From NCBI GenBank assembly GCA_027365515.1, contig DAHXMK010000020.1, forward strand, positions 1 through 7,287: 7,287 nt of DNA. The letters run 5' to 3'. This document shows, piece by piece, positions 1 to 6,089 of the stretch. Each line of letters starts with the position of its first letter. Within the stretch, counting starts at the first letter, position 1. The notes beneath the pieces were generated by a model. That model worked only from the letters and a program-made list of their open reading frames with translations. It did not search any database and was not told the origin of the DNA. The translations under genes were made by a program, and so were the position numbers. The stretch is from Candidatus Aminicenantota bacterium. GTDB taxonomy: Bacteria > Acidobacteriota > UBA4820 > DSQY01.

Positions 1-89
1 CGGTGGCGAGAATCGAAAAGCCGTTTGACCTCGCGGCGCTCAGAAAGGCCATCGAGAGAGCCCTGGACGGAGGAGCCAATGAGCGGTGA
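1..89 (+). CDS. Response regulator receiver domain, C-terminal end (partial)
   Basis: Only the last 28 codons are inside the window, read from base 3 to a TGA at 87-89. The peptide begins VARIEKPFDLAALRKAIERA. The Lys-Pro pair followed by Phe-Asp-Leu and an amphipathic helix is the usual end of a CheY-like receiver: the beta5 lysine that contacts the phosphorylated aspartate, then helix alpha5. The protein stops about 10 residues after that helix, so no output domain follows the receiver; any other domain would have to lie upstream, outside the window. Its stop overlaps the start of the kinase gene by 11 bases, which suggests translational coupling and a cognate regulator-kinase pair. The phosphoacceptor aspartate and the rest of the fold are not visible. 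Family assignment rests on this short tail only. Confidence 0.72.
   Translation, partial: VARIEKPFDLAALRKAIERALDGGANER
69..73 (+). promoter_or_regulatory. Ribosome binding site deciding the kinase start
   Basis: GGAGG lies five bases before the ATG at 79-81, inside the end of the upstream receiver gene. The reading frame is open further upstream to an ATG at 25, but that start has no comparable Shine-Dalgarno sequence. It would also add 18 arginine- and proline-rich residues unlike a PAS kinase N-terminus and deepen the overlap with the receiver gene. The start at 79 is therefore preferred. Confidence 0.7.
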
Positions 90-1506
90 TCCGCCGGCCC
101 CCAGAGTTCCGTCGTCGCTCAAGGAGTTCTTTCGCTCCGCGCCCTGTTTCATGACCGTCCAGAACCGGGAGGGGCTGATTCTGGCCGCCAACGAGAATTT
201 CGCGAGCGTCTTCGGGGAAGCCGTAGGCCGGTCATGCTTTCAAGTTTACAAGCGGCTCGACAAGCCCTGCTCGGATTGCCCCATGATCGCCACCTTTCAG
301 GATGGGAAGCCCCATTCGAGCAGCCAGGTGGTCACGTTGCCCGACGGAAGCCCGATGCCGATACTCGTCTACACTTCGCCCGTGCTTTCGGCCGAGGGAT
401 CGGTCGAGGCGGTCGTTGAAGTCTCGGCCGACATCACGCCCGTCAAGAGGCTCGAAAGCAAGCTCCGCCGGAGCAGGGAACGGTTCAAGCTGCTTTTCGA
501 GGAAGTGCCCTGCTACATCTCGGTCCAGGACCGCGACCTCCGCATAGTCCAGTGCAACAGAAAATTCCGAGAGGACTTCGGCGACTACGCCGGGGCCTAC
601 TGTTACGAAGTGTACAAGCACAGGGGCGAGCCGTGCCTCAACTGCCCCGTGGCCCGCACCTTCACCGACGGCCTGGCCCACGAGAGCGAGGAGCTCGTGA
701 TCGCTAGAGACGGGCGGGCCGTCAACACGCTCGTCTCGACGGCGCCGATCAGGGACGCGAACGGCGAGATCGAGCACGTGATTGAAATGTCAACGAACAT
801 TACCGAGATTCGCCACCTTCAAGGCCAGCTCACCGACCTCGGCCTGCTGGTCGGCTCGGTGTCGCACGGCGTCAAGGGCCTCTTGACCGGGTTGGACGGC
901 GGAATGTACCTGCTCGACACGGGAGTCGAAAAAGGGAACGGCGAGCGGGTCGAAGAGGGATGGAAGATGGTTCGGCGGAACGTGGAGCAGATCCGGGCCG
1001 TCGTCATGGACCTTCTTTACGCGGCCAAGGAGCGCGAGCCGGAATGGGAGCCTGTTTCGCTTTTAGACGTGGCCAAGGCGGCCGAAAACATCGCGAGGCC
1101 GCGCGCGGCCAGCCACGGAGTCGCCATGGCCTTGTCGCTAAGCGACGCCGGCCTTTGCAAGGGAGAACCGAAGTCGCTCAGGGCGACTTTCGTCAACCTG
1201 CTCGAAAACGCCATTGACGCCTGCCGCATTGACAAGATGAAGAAGGACCATTCGGTCAGGTTCTCCCTGTGCGCCAGGGACGGCTTCGCCATCGCGGAAG
1301 TCGAGGACGACGGCATCGGCATGGACAGGGAGACCGTTGACAAGCTCTTCACGCTCTTCTTTTCGTCGAAGGGGCTTGAGGGGACCGGCCTCGGGCTATA
1401 CATCGCCCACAAAGTCATTCAGAAACACGGCGGCACTTTGGACGTGAATTCCCAACCCGGGCGCGGAACGAAATTCACCGTAAGGCTTCCCCTGGCAAGC
1501 TGCTGA
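79..1506 (+). CDS. Soluble sensor histidine kinase with two cysteine-rich PAS domains
   Basis: A 475-residue cytoplasmic kinase (start at 79) with no membrane segment or signal peptide. Two PAS domains (about residues 13-120 and 125-240) are joined by an Arg/Lys-rich linker helix. Each carries the same cysteine pattern: one Cys in a Pro-Cys pair at the domain start (C23, C145), then C-x10-C-x2-C-P (C53/C64/C67 and C175/C186/C189) inside a Tyr-Lys...Pro-Cys...Thr-Phe-x-Asp-Gly block. The dimerisation helix has its likely phospho-histidine at H263 in SVSHGVKGLL. The ATPase domain shows an N box (NLLENAIDA, 373-381), G1 (DDGIGM, 410-415), an F-box-like LFTLFFSSKG, and G2 (GTGLGL, 435-440), so catalysis looks intact. 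Family knowledge: such PAS modules sense small ligands, redox state or gas. Inference: the cysteines bind a metal or Fe-S cluster, or act as a thiol switch. The likely partner is the receiver encoded just upstream; the convergent CheY-like protein is a second candidate. Confidence 0.9.
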   Translation: MSGDPPAPRVPSSLKEFFRSAPCFMTVQNREGLILAANENFASVFGEAVGRSCFQVYKRLDKPCSDCPMIATFQDGKPHSSSQVVTLPDGSPMPILVYTSPVLSAEGSVEAVVEVSADITPVKRLESKLRRSRERFKLLFEEVPCYISVQDRDLRIVQCNRKFREDFGDYAGAYCYEVYKHRGEPCLNCPVARTFTDGLAHESEELVIARDGRAVNTLVSTAPIRDANGEIEHVIEMSTNITEIRHLQGQLTDLGLLVGSVSHGVKGLLTGLDGGMYLLDTGVEKGNGERVEEGWKMVRRNVEQIRAVVMDLLYAAKEREPEWEPVSLLDVAKAAENIARPRAASHGVAMALSLSDAGLCKGEPKSLRATFVNLLENAIDACRIDKMKKDHSVRFSLCARDGFAIAEVEDDGIGMDRETVDKLFTLFFSSKGLEGTGLGLYIAHKVIQKHGGTLDVNSQPGRGTKFTVRLPLASC

Positions 1507-1569
1507 GCCGCACGGTCCCAGTCAAGCTTTCCGACAGCCAGCGGCCATCGCCGCCTCGCGGTAAATAAC

Positions 1570-1947
1570 TCAGGGGCCAAGCAGCTTCTTGACCGCCGCG
1601 ATCAGGTCGGCGGGCTCGACCGGCTTTTCCAAGTACCCTTCGGGCGGCGGGACCTGATCGCGGGTGGAGATGAATTTCTTGAACTCGTGGGCGACGCCGG
1701 TGACTATGACGACCGGGATACTCTTGAGCTTGGCGTCTTCCTTGAGCTTGCGGTATGTCTTGACGCCTGTCATCTCCGGCATGGTGATGTCGAGCGTGAT
1801 AAGGTCCGGATGGCTGGAAAGGACCGCAGCCATGGCCGCCTCGCCGTTTGAAGCCTCGATGGTTTCGTAACCGGCGTCCTTCAGGACGGTGGAAAGATAC
1901 GTGACGACATCCGGCTCGTCGTCCACGACAAGGATTTTCTTAGCCAT
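1570..1947 (-). CDS. Stand-alone CheY-like response regulator
   Basis: A 125-residue single receiver domain with no DNA-binding or enzymatic output. All active-site residues are present: the acidic pair D9/D10 in LVVDDEPD, phosphoacceptor D53 in LDITMPEMTG, T83 in VIVTG, and K108 in YLEKPV. The segment between beta4 and beta5 (about residues 85-104, with Phe-Lys-Lys-Phe-Ile and a Pro-Pro-Pro-Glu-Gly turn) is longer than in chemotaxis CheY, so the alpha4-beta5 signalling face probably differs. A strong GGGGGAG ribosome site (complement of 1952-1958) precedes the ATG. The gene starts 48 bases after the DsrK-like gene on the same strand and is most simply the third gene of that operon. It is convergent with the PAS kinase. 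Its role must be by protein-protein contact; the target is not visible. It could be phosphorylated by the neighbouring kinase or by another one. Confidence 0.93.
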   Translation of the reverse strand: MAKKILVVDDEPDVVTYLSTVLKDAGYETIEASNGEAAMAAVLSSHPDLITLDITMPEMTGVKTYRKLKEDAKLKSIPVVIVTGVAHEFKKFISTRDQVPPPEGYLEKPVEPADLIAAVKKLLGP

Positions 1948-1970
1948 TTAGCTCCCCCTTCTCGAACCGC

Positions 1971-1996
1971 TGGCCGCGAGAAACGGCGGCCGCCGT
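1971..1996 (-). promoter_or_regulatory. GC-rich intercistronic hairpin between DsrK-like and receiver genes
   Basis: GGCCGC at 1972-1977 is the exact reverse complement of GCGGCC at 1986-1991, giving a 6-bp all-GC stem with an 8-base loop in the minus-strand transcript. An overlapping alternative is the 14-bp perfect palindrome at 1983-1996, which touches the first base of the DsrK-like stop codon. No T-run follows in the direction of transcription, so it does not look like an intrinsic terminator. It could act as an mRNA processing or stability element setting the ratio of the redox subunits to the receiver. In GC-rich DNA a short stem like this can also be chance. Confidence 0.35.
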
Positions 1997-3603
1997 CAGT
2001 GCCAGTCCCACTCTATGAACCCGGGCTTCACGTCCACCATGGCGTTGACGATCAGCTCGACCAGTCCGCCGTACAGTATATGATGCTTCTCCCACATCTC
2101 GTAGTAAGCGAGCATGTCCCTGAACTGCCCCTTGCAGTTGCTGCACGGCGCGCAGATGTACTTGTTGATTGAAGGATCGAGGCAGTCGGCGAAGGCGTTC
2201 AGCACCTGCTCCATCTTCTTGCGGCCGGAGACGTGGAAGCGCCAGTCCTGGAAGTTGTTGCCGCTCATGATGGCGAAGCCGGAGCCGCCGCCGCAGCAGT
2301 AGTTGTCAACGCCGTGCGGCTCCATCTCTCGGAACTTGGGGCAGATCTTGCGCACCACCTCGCGCTGGGGCTCGACGACGCCCATGAGCCTGACCATGTT
2401 GCACGGGTCGTGAAGCGTGACCGGGAAATCGTTGCGGCTCGGGTCGAGCTTGATCCGGCCGTTCATCACTATGTCCCGAAGCAGCGTCATTGAAGACTCG
2501 CGCGGTATGTTGAGCTCGCCGGTCAGCACCCTGTCGGCGATGACCGAGAGCGCCTTGTGGGCGTGGCCGCATTCGCCCAGGACGATCTTCTTCACCTTCA
2601 GTTTCTTGGCCGCCTCGGCGTGCTTTATGGCGACGCGGGCGAACTGCGCGTCGTCGTACCAGAGGCCGTAGTTGATTGAATCGTAGCCGGCCAACTCAGA
2701 GGAGAGCGTCCACTTGATGCCAGCGGCGTTGAGAATCACGGCGAAGGCGCCGGGGTTCTCCGGCCACGCCATGATCTCTCCGGCGTTGTGGATCAGGAGC
2801 ACGTCGGCCCCCTCGACGTCCCAGGGCGTCTCGACCTTGACGCCCGTCTTCTCGGTCATGTCCTCGTCAATGAACTCGATGTTGTCCTTGACGACGAGGC
2901 TGCTCATGCCGGTGGAGGAGCCGACCTTCAACTGGAGGACGGAGCCGTTGTCGTGGCATTCCTTGGAGCTTATCCCCATCTCCTGGCTGAACAGCTTCCT
3001 CAGCTCGTGGGCGACAAGGCCGTTGTCGCAGCCGATGGGGCAGGTCTGCGCGCAGCGGCGGCAAAGGTTGCAGCGGTAGGCGAGCTCCGCGAGGCGCGCC
3101 ACCAAAGGCCAGTTGACCTTGACGTCGCCGTGCTCGAAAGCGGAGAGGAGCCCGCCGTGCTTGACGTGCTTGAAGTAGAGGCGGCGGACGATCTCGGACC
3201 TGAAGGTCGGCCGGTAAAGCTCGTTGTTGCCGCTCGCCTCGTAGATGTGGCACGCCTCCGAGCAGGTCTGGCACTTGGCGCAGTGCTCCATCGTGAGAAT
3301 AAGCGGCTGGAGGAAGGTCCAGTTGTTCTCCTTCTGGAAGAGCTTGTCGAGCCCGGAGAGGAACTTCTTGACGAGCGCCTCCTCTTCTTCCTTGGTCTTG
3401 GGCTGAGGGATGTTCAAGGCGCAGGTGTCGTCAAGCCCGCACTCGACGGAGGAGACTACTTTCTCCGACAGGATGCTCCAGGCGTGGTCCTTCTCCGGCG
3501 AATCAAGCGGAACCGGAAGCGGCATCAGTTCTTCGTTTTTCAGGTGGGTCAGCGGCCGCCTGTCCGGCCTCGACATGTCGTTAAGCTTGGCGCGGTCGCT
3601 CAT
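1996..3603 (-). CDS. HdrD/DsrK-like (Fe-S)-binding oxidoreductase subunit with CCG motif
   Basis: A 535-residue cytoplasmic protein without membrane segments. Two ferredoxin-type [4Fe-4S] motifs are intact: C108-x2-C111-x2-C114-x3-C118 and C178-x2-C181-x2-C184-x3-C188-Pro. The C-terminal half carries a cysteine-rich CCG-type catalytic site: C345 in GECGHAHK, C401 in HDPC, C436-C437 in NYCCGGGSG, and C484/C487/C490 in CAPCSNCKGQ. In HdrD, HdrB and DsrK such a site holds the special [4Fe-4S] cluster that handles disulfide or thiol chemistry. The start overlaps the membrane-subunit stop as ATGA, with GGGAG (complement of 3611-3615) seven bases upstream, so the two are translationally coupled. 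Likely role: cytoplasmic half of a menaquinol-linked HmeCD/DsrMK-type complex. The real electron partner is unknown; no DsrC, DsrJ, DsrO or DsrP is present here. TmcB- or HmcF-like paralogues are alternative family names. Confidence 0.9.
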   Translation of the reverse strand: MSDRAKLNDMSRPDRRPLTHLKNEELMPLPVPLDSPEKDHAWSILSEKVVSSVECGLDDTCALNIPQPKTKEEEEALVKKFLSGLDKLFQKENNWTFLQPLILTMEHCAKCQTCSEACHIYEASGNNELYRPTFRSEIVRRLYFKHVKHGGLLSAFEHGDVKVNWPLVARLAELAYRCNLCRRCAQTCPIGCDNGLVAHELRKLFSQEMGISSKECHDNGSVLQLKVGSSTGMSSLVVKDNIEFIDEDMTEKTGVKVETPWDVEGADVLLIHNAGEIMAWPENPGAFAVILNAAGIKWTLSSELAGYDSINYGLWYDDAQFARVAIKHAEAAKKLKVKKIVLGECGHAHKALSVIADRVLTGELNIPRESSMTLLRDIVMNGRIKLDPSRNDFPVTLHDPCNMVRLMGVVEPQREVVRKICPKFREMEPHGVDNYCCGGGSGFAIMSGNNFQDWRFHVSGRKKMEQVLNAFADCLDPSINKYICAPCSNCKGQFRDMLAYYEMWEKHHILYGGLVELIVNAMVDVKPGFIEWDWH

Positions 3604-4535
3604 TTCTTCTCTCCCTGCCAGGGGTTGGTGGTCGCCACTTCAGCCCAGCTTCGCTTGCCGTCGGCGGTCACGTGAGGAGACGACCACGTCGGCTTGTAGG
3701 TCAGGTATTCCATGAGCTTCTTTTCGATGGAGCTTCCTGGCATGTTCACCGCGTCGTTCCATCTTACGGAGTGGTAGGTGAAATATTTCCCGACGAAATG
3801 GGACATGTGGGTGCACGGTATGTAGGCGGCCAGGAGCCCGCAGAGGACCAGCCCGGCGGCCATCAGCGGCGGCATCTCCATGTTGGTCTGAAACTTCAAA
3901 AGGCCCGCCACTATAGCCGCAGGCCCCGGGGCGCCCTCGCCGCGGGTCAGATAGCCCGCCGCCAGAACGCCGAAAGCCGCGATGAAGAAGACGAGATTGA
4001 AAATGTCCCCGGCCACCGTATAGGTCTTGAGCTTATCGTCGGTGAGCCTCGCAACAAGCAGCAGCAGCGCGCCGATCAGCGCCATCGCGGTCCCGGCGAT
4101 TCCCGCCGCCATGTAAAGGGCGTGAAGCGCGACGCCGAGCCCGCCAGCCATCAGCGCCGGGGCCCAGATGCCGAGAAGCGCCGCGGCCACCAACAGCCCG
4201 CACGTCCCGATCATCAGGTAGAGGCCAAAGTGGAACGGGAAAGAGCGGAGCCACATGGGCCGGTTGAACTCGAAGAGCGCCTTCAAGAACAACATCTCCG
4301 GAACCATGACCTTCAGCTCTCCGGCCATGTACGACTTGTGGGAGCCTTTCCACCAGTTGAGCTCCTCGAAGTAGGAGCCGCCGTGCTTCACGCGGCTGGG
4401 TTCCTCGTGAGGGACCGGATAGATCTCCCACCTCAAGTGCAAAGGCTGCTTCGCGTACATCACTGCACGCACGACGCACCCGGCCGCGAAGAAGAGAAGA
4501 GCCAGGTACAATACCGAGAAGGTAAACGCTGTCAT
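3600..4535 (-). CDS. NarI/DsrM-like membrane cytochrome b-type subunit
   Basis: A 311-residue integral membrane protein of the kind often labelled nitrate reductase gamma subunit, although no nitrate reductase is encoded here. Five hydrophobic segments are visible, near residues 4-26, 99-122, 130-161, 176-197 and 222-246. A cytoplasmic-looking loop after the first (about 27-98) carries PLHLRWEIYPVPHEE and GSYFEELNWW. Histidines in or beside the helices (H102 in FPFHFGLYL, H138, H243 and H246 in CTHMSHFVGKY, H255) are candidate heme b ligands. The soluble C-terminal tail (about 250-311) could dock the iron-sulfur subunit. The ATG at 4533-4535 follows an AGGGGGAGG ribosome site and starts directly at the first helix. 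Its stop overlaps the DsrK-like start by ATGA. Likely role: exchanging electrons and protons with menaquinol and passing electrons to the Fe-S subunit. The individual heme ligands are inferred by position, not shown. Confidence 0.88.
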   Translation of the reverse strand: MTAFTFSVLYLALLFFAAGCVVRAVMYAKQPLHLRWEIYPVPHEEPSRVKHGGSYFEELNWWKGSHKSYMAGELKVMVPEMLFLKALFEFNRPMWLRSFPFHFGLYLMIGTCGLLVAAALLGIWAPALMAGGLGVALHALYMAAGIAGTAMALIGALLLLVARLTDDKLKTYTVAGDIFNLVFFIAAFGVLAAGYLTRGEGAPGPAAIVAGLLKFQTNMEMPPLMAAGLVLCGLLAAYIPCTHMSHFVGKYFTYHSVRWNDAVNMPGSSIEKKLMEYLTYKPTWSSPHVTADGKRSWAEVATTNPWQGEKK

Positions 4536-4728
4536 CGCCTCCCCCTTAAATTCTCAACGACATCCTGCCACCGAACCGCCCATTCTCCAAGGGGACAAAT
4601 GTACTCCAAACCGAAGGGTATTTCCACCCTTTTGCCCTTCTTGGCGTTCTTGGGCCATTTGCCCCAAAAGCGAGTGCGCGGTAAGAGGCAATAAGATGCG
4701 GGTTGAACGAGGCTCGGTATCACAAGGC
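4536..4728 (-). promoter_or_regulatory. Intergenic leader of the redox operon (promoter expected, not resolved)
   Basis: These 193 bases separate the ligase stop from the start of the membrane-subunit gene and are visibly less GC-rich than the flanking genes. They are the only non-coding stretch upstream of the DsrM/DsrK/receiver operon long enough for a promoter. On the minus strand TTGGAG and GAGAAT occur 16 bases apart (about 4580-4607), a weak match to a sigma-70 promoter. No convincing sigma-54 element with the -24 GG/-12 GC spacing was found. A perfect 6-bp inverted repeat lies at 4614-4631. No intrinsic terminator with a T-run is visible for the upstream ligase gene, so read-through is possible. 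Confidence 0.3.
4614..4631 (-). repeat. Inverted repeat (6-bp arms, 6-base loop) upstream of the redox operon
   Basis: AAGGGT at 4614-4619 and ACCCTT at 4626-4631 are perfect reverse complements around the hexanucleotide ATTTCC. It sits about 80 bases before the membrane-subunit start. It could be an operator half-site pair, a leader hairpin, or a weak terminator for the ligase gene, though the minus strand continues with CGGTTTGG rather than a T-run. Its position fits a regulatory site; its short length leaves chance possible. Confidence 0.3.
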
Positions 4729-6030
4729 TTACGTTCGCGGACCTGCCCAGCCGAAGCGCTCCCTGCGCCACTCCTCCGCCGGGCAGCGGCCGCTGGCTGC
4801 GAGCCTTTCGAGCGAAGCCAGCGCCGAGGCGCTTTCCCCGAAGGATTCGAGCCCCTCCTTTGCCGCGCCGAAGAAGATCGGCCATGCGCTCTTAGGGGCC
4901 GGCCCCGCTTCCGGAAGCCATTTGGCGCCCGACCTCGCGGCGTTAAGCAGTTCGCGGCTCGCGCGCCCCTTTTCGGGTTTGGGGAGGCGCTTCGCCCATT
5001 CGAAATTCCCGGCCCCGCCCAAAAGCCCTTTCAACAGGGCGGTGGAGGAAATCACGAGAGGCAGCGGCAGGGAGTCGAGGAAGCGGACTTCCATGTAGCC
5101 TCGAATTCTTATGTCCGGAAATAGGGCGCTCAGGTGGAGCATCCAGTCGTCCATGGTCAGGGGGCCTATTCTTCCGGGCCGCTTGAGAATCTCTTTGAAG
5201 CTCCTTCCATCCGCCCTCACCCATCGCTCTTCGCGGACGAAGAAGAGGGGCGGGCGCTCGATGGCGTATTTGAAGACGGAACCGTAGCCGAGCTTCTCCG
5301 AGAAAAGGTGGCGCGGCAGGCCGCACCTTCTAGGGTCGGTCCTTCTCCAGATGGCGGGCCTCAAGCTCATCCAGCGGCTTCGCCTTCCCATCGCGGCCGG
5401 CGCGTTGGCCGTAGCCGCGACCAAGTAAGGGGCAAGCTTGAGACAGCCGTCCACCATGCGGCGCAGGTGCTCTTCGTCCATGTAGTCCATTGAAATCTGG
5501 GTCGCGGCGGAGAGCTTCATCATCCACCGGCCCCTGTCGCCGCTAGATTCGAGGTGTTTCTTGAGAATCGCGTAACGGGTTTTCGGCACGTCCCCGTTCG
5601 CTTCCGGGCCGTCGTTCGGCGCAAGCCCCCACGGGCAAAGGTCGAAGCCCAAGGCCCGCGCTTCTCGCCTCGCCGATTCAAGCGTTCTATTAAGGAACTC
5701 GCCGAGTTCGCCAAGGCGGCCAGATGGGCGCGAGGCGATTTCAACCTGCGCGCCCGGCTCGAGAGCGGCCATCCCGCCCCCCTTGAGGCGAAGGGCGATG
5801 ACTCGGCCGTTCTCCACGACAGGCGCGTTGCCTTGGCGCCTCAGCGCGCCGAAAAGCGCCTCCACGCCTTCGGCGCCGGCGTAAGGAACCATGCGGCCGT
5901 TTGGGCCGATTGGAAGGAGCTCCCACTCCACCCCCACTCTGCCCTCTTTGGGGGAGGAAGGGACAAAGGTCTCCTTCAATTGAGAAAGAGTTTCAATGGG
6001 CCGGCGATCTTCAGGCTTGTAGGTGCTCAT
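4729..6030 (-). CDS. gshA: Glutamate-cysteine ligase, GCS2 family (plant/EgtA-like type)
   Basis: A 433-residue soluble enzyme, close to the usual length of the plant and alphaproteobacterial glutamate-cysteine ligase group. It is expected to join L-glutamate and L-cysteine through the gamma-carboxyl with ATP, the first step to glutathione or gamma-glutamylcysteine. Family motifs in order: GVEWELL (33-39, with metal-binding E35 and E37), EPGAQVEIASRP (91-102), KLSAATQISMDY with Q178, a TDPRRCGLP block (231-239) matching the TDPxRxGxP of the plant type, and RGYMEVRFLDSLP (310-322). The C-terminal 70 residues are Ala- and Arg-rich and less conserved. The ATG at 6028-6030 has only a weak GGCGGG upstream, consistent with coupling to the gene 59 bases upstream. 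No glutathione synthetase is visible, so the product could be gamma-glutamylcysteine itself; an EgtA-like role or another carboxylate-amine ligase cannot be excluded. Confidence 0.85.
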   Translation of the reverse strand: MSTYKPEDRRPIETLSQLKETFVPSSPKEGRVGVEWELLPIGPNGRMVPYAGAEGVEALFGALRRQGNAPVVENGRVIALRLKGGGMAALEPGAQVEIASRPSGRLGELGEFLNRTLESARREARALGFDLCPWGLAPNDGPEANGDVPKTRYAILKKHLESSGDRGRWMMKLSAATQISMDYMDEEHLRRMVDGCLKLAPYLVAATANAPAAMGRRSRWMSLRPAIWRRTDPRRCGLPRHLFSEKLGYGSVFKYAIERPPLFFVREERWVRADGRSFKEILKRPGRIGPLTMDDWMLHLSALFPDIRIRGYMEVRFLDSLPLPLVISSTALLKGLLGGAGNFEWAKRLPKPEKGRASRELLNAARSGAKWLPEAGPAPKSAWPIFFGAAKEGLESFGESASALASLERLAASGRCPAEEWRRERFGWAGPRT

Positions 6031-6089
6031 ACGATAGAACCCGCCGCGCTTCTCCGCTGATATTGCGGCCGCTCGCCTTCATGCGAAGG

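Noticed and set aside
25..78. Upstream ATG start for the PAS kinase
   Set aside because: The added 18 residues overlap the receiver gene, have no good ribosome site, and are charged and proline-rich; the ATG at 79 has GGAGG at ideal spacing.
1541..1554. Possible terminator hairpin between the convergent kinase and receiver genes (GCGGC, loop CATC, GCCGC)
   Set aside because: Only a 5-bp stem and no T-run on either strand; too weak to call a terminator.
2788..3675. Long open plus-strand frame (295 codons) antisense to the DsrK-like gene
   Set aside because: It is the mirror of a strongly supported Fe-S protein, is dominated by Leu, Val, Ala, Glu and Arg repeats typical of antisense frames in GC-rich DNA, and has no recognisable motif.
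3600..4535. Annotation as a nitrate reductase gamma subunit
   Set aside because: No NarG, NarH or NarJ is present; the tight coupling to a CCG-type Fe-S protein indicates a DsrM/HmeC-like role, and the nitrate label reflects only the shared membrane fold.
4557..4575. Sigma-54-like element (TGGCA...TTG on the minus strand) before the membrane-subunit gene
   Set aside because: Spacing between the GG and the downstream element is about two bases too long and the -12 GC dinucleotide is absent.
3672..4694. Plus-strand frame of 340 codons antisense to the membrane subunit
   Set aside because: Arg/His/Glu/Gln-rich low-complexity translation with no domain; the opposite strand encodes a clear five-helix membrane protein.
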